This document shows positions 13,201 through 25,200 of a stretch of 64,000 nucleotides of DNA, in pieces. Location of the stretch: assembly GCA_021014325.1 (NCBI GenBank), contig CM037457.1:9428538-9492537 (forward strand), in the 5' to 3' direction. The position numbers and the translations under genes were made by a program. The stretch is from Plazaster borealis (lineage: Eukaryota; Echinodermata; Asteroidea; Forcipulatida; Labidiasteridae). The notes beneath the pieces were generated by a model. It was not told where the DNA came from, ran no database searches, and saw only the letters and a program-made list of their open reading frames with translations. Position 1 is the first letter of the stretch, and each line of letters begins with the position of its first letter.

Positions 13201-16200
13201 TCCTGAAAACGAAACGACTCCTTGCACCAAACTTTCAAGCAGTTGCAAGTCTGTCGAACAAACATCCCATGTAGGGTCAATCTCAGATGAAAATGTTTTT
13301 CTTCTCAAAGGAGCAACTTCCACAAGAGACTCTGGTTATCAACAACTACCTGACAACTTTGCACTATCAAAAGATATCCAAAGACAAACAAAGGAGCAAG
13401 AAGTTAAAAAAACAATGCAATTTTCATCAATGACGAACAAATTAGCTGCTGATGAATGTGATGGATCCGTTCAGCAAAGGAATCCTAAGACATATTTGTC
13501 CCAAATTCAGAATCCGACCATCCCTGTTACTGTTGGCTTTTCATCAGCTAGCGGCAATGCAATTCATATCTCAGAATCTGCCCTTTACAAAGCTAGAGCT
13601 TTATTCGATGAGGACAATGAGAAACAAAGATCAGCCATCAGCGTCACAACAAATTCTCTCAAACTAACCCCCAACAAGCAGAAAACATATTCTGAGTCGG
13701 ATAATGATGTTGGAAGTAACACAATACCAGTGAACGTTGGATTTACATCAGCCAGCGGTAAATCTATCCATATTTCGGAGTCTGCTCTTGACAAAGCCAA
13801 GACACTATTTACAGAGGAAGACACAAGGGATCCCATCTCATCATTGGATTCCACCTCCACGAGCAGAGGAGCAGTGCCTAAGATATGTGGATTTAGTTCA
13901 GCAAGCGGTAAAGCTATACAGATCTCGGAGTCTGCTCTTAACAAAGCCAAGACACTATTTACAGAGGAAGACCAAAGATATCCCATCTCATCATCAGATT
14001 CTGCCTCCACGAGCAGAGAAACAGTGCCTAAGACACTTGGATTTAGTTCAGCAAGCGGTAAAGCTATGCAGATCTCGGAGTCTGCTCTTAACAAAGCCAA
14101 GACACTATTTACAGAGGAAGACCAAAGATATCCCATCTCATCATCAGATTCTGCCTCCACGAGCAGAGAAACAGTGCCTAAGACACTTGGATTTAGTTCA
14201 GCAAGCGGTAAAGCTATACAGATCTCGGAGTCTGCATTGCAGAAAGCCAGACTCTTCATGGAAGATAACGACCAAGAGCCATCCTCGCTCTTTACCTCAA
14301 GAAGTCGGAAAAACATTTCTCGATCTGAAAGTGGTATGATGAAATCAACATTGCTGGATAAAGAGAATGACAAAGAGCTACTAACCACTCAAAATAATGT
14401 GATCAGAGAGCATGACTTAAATTTAGAAATTGCCGAGCTGAACACAACGGCTCTTGCTGGAGAAAAGGTACCCTCCAAAGTTGGATTTGCTTCTGCGAGT
14501 GGAAAACCAATCTGCATTTCAAGAACTGCTTTGCAAAGAGCTAAACAACTTTTTGAGAAGGATGAAAATGAAATTCCAACCACCGTTGGATTTGCTTCAG
14601 CCTCGGGAAAATCCATTGAGATATCAGATGTTGACTTGAAGAAGGCAAGAGCCATGTTTGAAGATTCAGTAGACATCTTTCCTACTTCTTCCAAAAGTAG
14701 TTGTCCTGAAACACTCACTTTACCAAATGAACTTCCAAGACCTTGCAAGCAGAGTAGATGTGGACAGGAAGATTCAAGGCCTCAGACTAACTACAGGAAC
14801 CTCCCCAAGGGATTTAGACCCTTCAAAGCTCCAGCCAAAATGAAGATTCCTGCTAAACCCAAAACTCCACTCAAGCTGTCTCACTGTCTGCCCAAAACAT
14901 CGGAGGTCTTAAAAGATAAAACAGTGCCATCCATTTGTAGCTCCTTAAACCTTGAAAGTATACCAGAAGCCGAGGAAATCGATTTCACTTCAAAAGGTCC
15001 TGAATCAGTCGAAATTGAAAGAACTCAAGATCTAGAATTTGAGGAGGAGTTTCTTACTGCAAGTCAAGCTCAACGAGAGATAGAGGCTGCTGAAGAAATG
15101 GAGTCTGCTTATGCCTTCATGCAGGCAGAGGATGAAAGCTTTTCACAATTTGAGGATTTGTCTGCTGGAAAATTTATCCCTGGGATGGGCCAAGGTCATC
15201 CGCTCACGGAGACTGCAGCGATGGCCAATCAGAATGTTCAAAATCAGGAATGCTCTAAACCACCAGCCAATCAGGTCTCTGATGAAAAAGACCCAGTTCA
15301 TGAGATGCTTTCATCGATGCAAGGCTTATCAAGCCAGACCTTATCACAGGCCTCAGATTCCTTAAATCAAGCGTTTGTCCAATCCCAATTATCTACTGGA
15401 GATGTAGCAGAAGTCCAAGTAACTATTCCAATATCCTTTAGCCAGCAGGAAGACTCCAAAAGAGAGATCCACAAGATCTTGCCCAAGAGTGACATTTCTT
15501 TATCAGCTCTTGATGAAATGGAAATACCAGAGAGTAACACTCTATCCTCTCTGAATACAGAAAAACCTACATTCATGGGATTTCAAACTGCCAAGGGTGA
15601 TAGAGTAGAGATACCACAAGACGCCCTGGGGAAGGCAAAGGCATTTCTTGATGCCAACTCTAAGTGTGAAGATAATGAACAATCTTGTGTTATGAAGGCA
15701 GGCCAACAAGCTAACACCCACCTTACTGATCAAACACAGGATCAAAAGGAACCATTCCATAATGGCTCAAATTTCTCTGGATTTCAGATTGCAGGAGGGA
15801 GACGTGTAGAAATATCTAAGGAGGCTCTAAAGAAAGCAAAGAACTTATTTTCTGAAGAAGAAATAATCCACCCACCTCGGTCACCTCAAGACGGTCCACC
15901 AGCCCAAAGTTTTAACTCCATAAATCAAGATATAAGAGCTCCAGAGGGTGTTGGTATCACCAAAGATTTGTCAAAATTTTCTGTCGGATTTCAAACTGCT
16001 AGCGGGAACAAGGTCAGCATCTCAGAAGAATCGTTGAAAAGAGCAAGACATTTGTTGGAAGGAGATGATGTGTTCTTCAGGAAAGAGGAGACACTTTCAA
16101 ACATTGCTTCTACAGCTAGTGATGAATCTCATCAACAATTAAACATTGCCAGCTATGGTAGAAAAACAAATTCTCAAGGGTCTATACCGATAGGTGATAA

Positions 16201-19200
16201 ATTATGCGATGGCTCCTCAGAGAATGCAAGCCCAACCCCAAGAGCTTGTGTTGGTTTCCAGAGGGCCAGTGGAAACAAAGTAACAGTGTCAGCAGAGGCT
16301 TTATCAAAAGCTCACAAATTCCTGAAAACTGATGAAGCTGAAATGATCCCAAGAACCGAGAAAATGCCAATTTGTAAACAAAACTCATGGAATGGAGAAA
16401 GGTCACATGAAGTTCCTGTGGGTTGTCCAAAATCAGCCCTCAAAGTAAGTGTTGGGTTCCAAACAGCAAGTGGAAATGTGGTCACTGTATCAGCAGACTC
16501 ATTAGCAAAAGCACAGCGATTTCTTGCAGATAATGAGGAAGCCAACACCAACTCACAAACCAGAAGCTCAAAGACATTTACTTCTCAAGAGGAGGATAGT
16601 GTACCAGAAGGAGCTGTACGCACTTCAAACAAAGCTCCAGCACCATACATTGGCTTCCAGACTGCTGGTGCAAACAAGGGTAAAATACCTGCTGAATCCT
16701 TAGCACAGGCCCAAAGAGTCCTGGTAGAGGGTGGTAGTGATTCGTGCACAGCTCAACAAACAGGTGAGATTGTGCAAATGTCTGCACATAATAAGGAAGA
16801 TATACACTTGGGTCAATCACACTCTTCACAACATGTTCCACCAACCTCTGTTGGATTCCAAACAGCGAGTGGAAAGAAGGTCACCATATCAGCTGAGTCG
16901 TTAACAAAGGCTCAAAGATTCCTAGCAAATATTGATGGTGAACCTAACACTGTTCAAAGAACCAGTGTATCAAAAGCTATAGCGTCACAGAAAGGGGAAA
17001 GTTTGTGCACAGGTCTTGTACAAACTTCAAACCAATCTTGTAAACCCTTTGATGGATTCCAAACAGCAAGTGGAGACAAGGTCACAATATCGGCTGAATC
17101 TTTAGCTAATGCTCAAAGATTCCTTGCAGATGATGACAGAACTTTATCACACCAAACATCTATAGAGCCATGCTTGGGTTTCTCCACAGCCAGAGGTAAC
17201 AAAGTGTCTGTGTCAGCTGATGCTTTAGCAACTGCTCAAAGATTCCTTGCCAATGGTAACGAAACTGTGACATCTCCTAGAACTACACAGCCATGCCCAG
17301 GTTTCTCCACGGCCAGCGGTAACAAAGTTTCAGTCTCAGAAGCTGCCTTAAAGAAAGCACAAATTCTCTTCCAAGATGATGATAAAAGCACCAATCAAGT
17401 CTTCCATCATGACATTTCCAGTGCTAAGAATCAAAGAATTTCTGATCGAGCTTCTAGACCACCCATACCTGTTGGTTTCCAAACTGCCAGAGGGTCTTCA
17501 GTGTCAGTGTCTAGGACTTCTTTACAGCAAGTCAAAGCCTTCCTGGGAGATGATGGGCCTGTTAGTGGAATGGAGTCTGGAGGAGTTTCACATCAACATT
17601 CCTGTCAAGGTGAAGGAAGAAGCTCTCTTGCGCTGGTTCCTGAGTACGACTCATCAACTGTCTATCCCCCTGAAGCTCAGGCTGAATCCCGACCCTCTTT
17701 CTCAAGAAAGAATGCTCAGGGACTACGGAAGAATAATCGCCACCTGGGAGGAGACTGCAATGATGCTGTGGTCCCACACTTTGGTGCAAATACAACATCA
17801 GGATCGTTGATTAATGCAGCAAAAGAGGAGCCCCTCAAAGGTAAACTTTGCCAATTTGCTTGTTTTGTTTCCATTCATATTTCATTACTGGCCGACAATA
17901 ATTTCAAAGCGTAAAGAGAGTATATTCATGAGAAAAAAAGTAAGAGTTTCATCACACGATTTTTCACCGAAAGATCCCAAAATTTTTAATGTTTTTTCTG
18001 AATGATTTTTGACAGATGGTGATATGTCGAAATGAAAAGACGCGAAACAGTTTCATGTTTGCTCTTACACTGACCAACTTATGGAGTACTCAAACAATGG
18101 TAAAAATTATACCCTACAAGGAATTTCAAAGAAACAATACAGAGGAATTTCTAAAGAAAGGGTCAAAAGAGGTTATGAACATTGTCTTGTACAGGTCATT
18201 GGAGATACACAATTTCTGCAGGGACACGACAAATTAAGTCATCCTTTATTTTGCAGGCATACGTCAGAAGAGAGGACTTTCCTCTAAACCCTCAACAAGT
18301 ACAACCCAACCCTTACTCCGATCAAATCTTAACTCTCATAAACTCACACCAAAGTCAACAGGGCCATCAGACGGCTCTCAAATAGTCCCCCAGACGGACC
18401 CCTTGGCTTGCCAACAACACAGAAACAATATGGGAGCACAGTCCTTCAGCAGTAACCCCAGTACCAGGCATGGGGAGGTGGTTACAAACAAGCGAGGGTA
18501 TGATGATGCTGGTGGCGGTGTTGGTTACTCTAATGGTCCGACTCCAAAGAGGGCAAAGGTTGAGGTTGACATGAAGGGGGACTCATCAAGTGGGAGGAGG
18601 AACACTGTCTTATCATCCATTGAACTGGATGCAGGTTTGCCTCTTAAGGAGTGGGAGGAGGCAAGGAGGAGCCAAGCCAGCAGGATTCACAGCAAAAAGG
18701 TACATTGAAGTCATGTTTAATCCCAACTCCCTTGAGTTATTTACTAGGATCCTTCCTCTCGCAACAAAAACTCAACACCATAAAGATTATGGTAACTCAA
18801 CACCCAAACTCTTGGACTCTGATTATGGTGGTATACCTGGTCACATGTAAAGCATGATCAGTTTACTAGTGCAGTCCTCAGTCCAACACCATACAATAAC
18901 TCAACATCCAAACTGTTGGACTCTGATTATGATGGTTTGCCTGATCCTGTGTAAAGCATAATCAGTTTACTAGTGCAGTCCTCAGTCCAACACCATTCAG
19001 TAACTCAACCCTCAAACTGTTGGACTCTGATTATGGTGGTATGCCTAATCCCATGTAAAGCATAATCAGTTTACTAGTGCAGTCCTCAGTCCAACAGGAT
19101 GAAATATGCGTTGGATTTTGATGGGTTGGGATGGTTTGGGTTTTAAATAATAGTAATAGCAGTTTACCAGCCAAAATTACTAGTTCCACAGTGTTGCTAA

Positions 19201-22200
19201 GTACATGTAGATCAAATATAGCAATATTCTGTATTAAGCTCTATGAGATTTGATCCCTTTTTGATCCCTTTTTAAGCATACAATTTATTGTATTAGTTCA
19301 AAAATTGGCTCAGCATAATTTGTTTTGCTTACATGCAAAAGGTTCCCCTGCATATTTTCCCAATATGTACGCAGTTGACAGTGTTTTTGCTTAAACAGCC
19401 CTATGATAGTAGGCCATGAACTGTTTATAAGACAAGACACTACCATTGTCTCTATAAAGTACTTGTATGTGTTAATGTGTCTCTAGTTTGCCAGGGCCCA
19501 ATTTCACAGAGCTTCTTAAGCACAAAAAGTAGCTACATGTAAGCACAACAAAATTATGCTGAACAGAATAAGGTTGCCAGCCAAACTACCATGTCACATG
19601 TTACAATTTGTGACTGGTATCCTGCTCATTTCTGCTTAGCAGACAATTATTAAGCAATATTTCTGCCTGAGCAGCTCTATGAAATTGGGCCCTGATGTTT
19701 GTTGTGTCACAATAAAGCTACATGTTTTTATTTTATTTTATATATATATGCTGAAAAAGTTGTTTAACACCAAATGTTGGTTATTTTCCCCCTCCATTAC
19801 CACATACCGAGTTCATCTTGTAAGTGACAAATCTCTATCAACTTGGCACATGGAGTGTGTTTTCAAATACTTAACTTTATATTGTGAGGTCAAATCTTGT
19901 AGCATATCATAACTTTCCAAATTTTCAAATATATATTTTTGTTTAGTTTGTTTGAATGAAAACTTAATTCAAATTATGTTAAGGAGAATGGACAGGAAAG
20001 TGTTGAATTGTGCATAGGTGTCTGAGCTGAAGATATGAACATTGTATGCACGAATCTACACTGTCAAGTCTATTCTCTGACTATTTCATCTGTTCCTTTC
20101 CTTTTGATGTATTTGTGTGAGATGACTTTCATACAAACTAATTTATTATCTTATAAAAGTGTAAATGATATGTATTCCTTCTAAGCTTGGGCGATATCGC
20201 TTTTTTTCATCTACGATGTATCGTCAAGAATATATCGCGATATTCGATAATATCGTGATTAATTTTTGATGACATCAATCTTCTACAAATCTCACAGAGC
20301 AAGTTGCAAAAACGACCGTCAACATTTCATTTTGCTCCAATGACCTATTCTTCGGGTTTTACTCTAAACATATGGGGTGAAAACCTGGGCCTATTACTTA
20401 CACACATTTGATGTGTTAACTACTGCGCATGTCAGACTGTTCTATATGTGTGCATAACTAATTAGATCACGCTACTGGCATGTATGCAACACGTGATAAC
20501 ACCCGGAACGATCTCGTAGTTTTTCGGTAGTCTGTGTGAGACCGCCTGATCGCTAAGGCTTTGATGTTGGTTTTTTCGAAGAAACCCGGTCGGGTCGGAT
20601 CTATTGGGGAATCTTGCGGTTGCGGTCTGTGGCTTGCAGCTCTTTGTTGTTGCAAGATCGTCTCGACTAGGAGATTTTTTTGTTGCAAGATCGTCTCGGT
20701 TAGGAAATGCATCGCGATACTTAATCAATATCGCGATTTACCGATATCACGATCAAACAAAAATCTACCCGATATCGTAATCGTTTCAGAGCTAGTATCG
20801 TGATATTCGATAATATAGTGGTATCGCCCAAGCTTAATTCCTTGCAGTTAGCTGTAGATTGGGTGTTACTTAAAGATTATTTACCGGTACAAGTTCCTAA
20901 ATGGTGTGACGTCATGAAAATAGTTTCAACTTGATTGAATATTGATTCCTTTTGTAGATACAAGTAATCAAGCCAATACCAGGTGAGCTCATCTCAAAGA
21001 GACACAAAGGACCAAGACTACCATTATATGAACTGGTCCATGGCCAGTCACCAGAACTGTACCCTGAAAGTGAGGTGAGTATTGGACTCATAAAATTAGA
21101 TTTTATTCTCTTTCTCACATAATTTAATTGAAAAGAAGAAAATAATTTGGACAAATAACAAACAAGCATTCTTTTCATTTAGTAAAGCCTCATTATATTA
21201 GGCATGTAATTTCCGACATAATCAGCCGATTCCCCTTTTATCTTCCTGGTGCCAGATAAAACTGAAAAACTGTTCACAAAGTTTTGTGTCCCCCCTTCCT
21301 TTTTTTTGCAAAAACAAAGGTGCATGTCTGTTTTATATAATAGTCTTAAAAACATTCCCACAGGCATTCTGATTTTGTAATGGAGGTGCCTTGTCCTTAC
21401 CTGCCTGCTTACAGGAACAGAATGTTCAGTTCTGAAATCACTTGAATTTTAATTCTTGTCTTGTAATATGCCCAAATATAATTTTGTGATTTGTTTTTTT
21501 GTCTTGGAGTGTTATGGCCGATCTGTGTCATGCGCTAGACTCATTTTCTGGTGTTGTCAGAGTGTTGGGTTGGTTCTGGTCATGGCACTTGTGTCCTTGA
21601 GCACGTAACCGTAATTTGCTTTGATACTTGGAGGGGGCGTAAATCCAATGGTTCCATGTGTTGCCTATTAATGCATGTCAAAAAATCTAGTTCACTTATT
21701 GTTAAGAGAAGGGTCTCGCCCCAGTGTTTCTGGCTGCAGAGCATGTCGCAGCATCTTGTAAACCTTTATAAGGTACTTTATAAGGTGGAATTAAATATTT
21801 AAACAAGCAGTGACTCTAGGTAACTAGAGGTTGAACCAAGGATAACCCTGAAAAACCTCAATAAACCTTGAGGCTAACCTGGAGTTACCGCCTGTTTACT
21901 TTTGCAACCGTCCCTAATGATGTCTTAAAAATAGCTCTGCATACCTGTTGTAAAATAATGAGTGCTTTGAGACGGCCGTAGATAAAGCGCTACATAAAAA
22001 TGGGGAATTATCTTACTATTATTATCCTGCAGTTACTTTCTTGTGGTGTTCTGCCAAGCACCATGACTGTCACATCATCCACGGCTGAGGACTTCAGGTT
22101 CATACTAAAGGAGCACTTTACCCCTGACACCCTGGAGAGCAGTGAGGGACTGAAGCTTGGAGATGGTGGAAAGCTTGTACCTGATGAAGCTGGCACGGCT

Positions 22201-25200
22201 GGAAAGAAAGAATTTCTCAAGTAAGATATCCCCCTTTTACTTCCAGATGCACTCAATGTATTAATGTGCAGTATGCAGCTTTAAAGCTAAAACAGAAATA
22301 AACTTGTTGTGTGCCCGAAAGAAGAACTTGTTGAAAGTTTTTGCCAGAGAAAGGGCGCAAGCAATAAATCTGGAAAATTGTGTTTCAAGAAAAGTGAGTG
22401 CAAAAGTTTGACCGGTTTTCTGCAATTCATATTAAGTCATTAATAGAAAGGTTAACTTCTGCTTTGGAGTGGATAAATATGTCCTTTATAAGGGTTGTTA
22501 AGCAGTTGTTCTTGGGCCCAATTTCATAAAGGTGCTTAGTTTTGCTTATCCGATAAATTCACTTATTCTCCTTCCTCTTATGATATCTCTGTACAGTGCC
22601 TTGCTTGATACTCCCGGTGTAGACCCAAAGTGAAACTCTGTTAATTATTCCATTCCTATGCCGTTAATATCACTTATTCTCCTTCCTCTTATGATATCTC
22701 TGTACAGTGCCTTGCTTGATACTTCCGGTGTAGACCCCAAGTTAATCTCTGTTAATTATTCTATGCTGTTAATGTCACTTATTCTCCTTCCTTATGATAT
22801 CTCTGCACCAGTGCCTTGCTCGATACTCCCGGTGTAGACCCAAAGTGAAACTCTGTTAATTATTCCTATGCCATTAATGTCACTGATTCTCCTTCCTCTT
22901 ATGATATTTCTGTACAGTGCCTTGCTTGATACTCCCGGTGTAGACCCCAAGTTCCTGACATCAGACTGGGTGAATAATCACTACCGCTGGATAGTCTGGA
23001 AACTAGGTGCTATGGAAATAGCTTATCCACATTACTTGTCAAAGAGGTAATAATTGCTTTCACTACTCGCCGTCATTTAAAAAACAATGCCAGAAAAGGT
23101 TTTTCCTTGCATATTTTAGAGTATTGCCTGTATTTGCTGCTGATGTATTTGTTTTAAAGAAAAACAAGGAACCTCGGTCGTACCAAGTTGGAAAGTTTTA
23201 AATAAGTTTGGTTCGTTCTTTAAAATATGTGTATTTAAAGTTACTGCACAATAGCTGTGTTGTTTACATACATGTACTTGTGCATTTGAACAAGTAAGGC
23301 AGACATCAGCCTTTATCTTTACCAATGTTATTACACATTTACAAAACAGCTACAGAACTTGAACTTCCTGCAGGCACACTTTGTCCACAACTCTATGGAA
23401 GGAAATAAAAATCTTGCATTTTATGAATATTGCACCTGCTAATATACAGAAAGGGGGCATACGCCCGAACAAAATTTTAGCTGTTATTTGTTTACAATTT
23501 GCATTGATTGAAAAACAGGTCGTATCAAGTTTTTACTTGCAATACTTTTTCCTTGTAAAGAAAAATAGAAGCCTGGTTTGTTAGCTACACAATAAAAACT
23601 TTTGATGGTATCATTTGTGTCTCGTTAAAGGTTTCTAACACCACACCAGGTCCTCCTTCAGCTGAAATACCGGTATGACAGAGAGATCGACCACGCCCAA
23701 CGCTCCGCCCTCAAGAAGATCCTTGAGCGAGACGACACCCCATCTAGAAGGATGGTCCTGTGTGTAGCTGGTATCCACCGACCAGGCACTGGTGCAAATG
23801 CAAAGTCACATCAAGGTACGGCAGGAAAAGAGAATGAAAAGGTAAGAGTTAAAAAGGGAATGGTGAAAAAATAATGCCTTCAAATTATAGAATGGGTTTG
23901 AAAGTTTGTTGGTGATTAAGTTAAACTAATGTTATGACTATGTGAAATCACTGCCCTTTACTTCCCTATAATTATAAGAGAGAGGAAGGGCTCAAGTTTG
24001 AAGAAAATGTCTACAAGACCACAGGGCTTGACTTCACAAAGATCTGGATTCATCTTAAGATGTGTATCAATCTTATTTGCTAAGCAAAGTGTGATGTCAC
24101 AATACAAATCACTATGGTGATATTGACAACTCAACTTTAGTTTTGTTTTGTGAAATCAAATCCTCGTCTTGTAGCTCAACATTTACACTGGTCCGTGAAA
24201 TACTTTTGTACAAGATCATTACCAGTTTCTTTCTCTTTAACATTTGCTGAACTTTTTAAAGAAGGTTTGAACTGAAAGCTAAAATATAACTTTAAAAGTA
24301 TATTATTTGTGTTTTTACCCGTACAACGATGTGTGTTAAGCACTGAATACTCAGTACTTTCCCGAGTCCTGTAAAAACAAAAATGCACAGGCATATTTCT
24401 AGGGTGGGATTCAAACCCACGGCCTTTGCCATTCTGGAGCAGATGTCTTACCACTAGACCACCAAGCTTACCCGGTATCTAGAGGCAGTTTGAATCCTAT
24501 ACAAAAAAAGTATGTTTTGGGAAAAACGCTTTACTGGCAAACTTATTCATTCGTTAGGTTACTGGCCAAATGAGAAAAGTACCAGACTCTGGTTTTGATC
24601 ACATGGTTAATGATGTGTATTGTTGACCTTAATAAAATCATTCACACTGTCATCTCAAGCAATCCTAAACACTATTCCCCTGGCCAGCTAATCTAATAGA
24701 TTATTAGTAACATCATCTTTCTGCTCATTTCAAAGATGGCAGTCTCATCTACCCCACTCCTCTTGTTGACTGATGGCTGGTATGCAGTCAAGACACTAAT
24801 TGATAAGCCGTTAGCGGGTCTGGTGAATGCAGGCAAGATCTTTGTAGGGTTGAAGCTGTGTATCTATGGAGCAGAGCTTGTAGGATCACAGGATGCTTGC
24901 TCGCCACTAGAGGTTAGTAATATAAGATGTCATTGGAAAATTCCATGTGAATATATTTTTGGTAGTAATGAAACCAAGGATGCTTCATAAGTGAACTTAA
25001 TCACTGTAGCTCGCAAGCCTGAGGAAACCTTTAATGAGGGTGCTTGCTATGTGAACCAGAAACAGCTGGGTGTTAATTAATTCCTGGAACACTCGATCAA
25101 GGGCAGGAAACACATTTTTTTTCATCAGTACAAATTGCTAGAATGCTGCACCAGTATGTAGTGCTTATCCCCACACCCAACCATATGGAGGCTGTTTGTC

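Noticed and set aside
13737..14339. 200-codon plus-strand repeat-rich open frame in another frame
   Set aside because: Out-of-frame shadow of BRC repeats 2-5.
13585..14388. 267-codon minus-strand open frame
   Set aside because: Antisense shadow of the tandem BRC units; its repetition follows the coding strand.
22868..23050. Open frame starting in the intron before exon 11
   Set aside because: It is exon 11 read backward through its acceptor; the conserved protein begins at the splice site.
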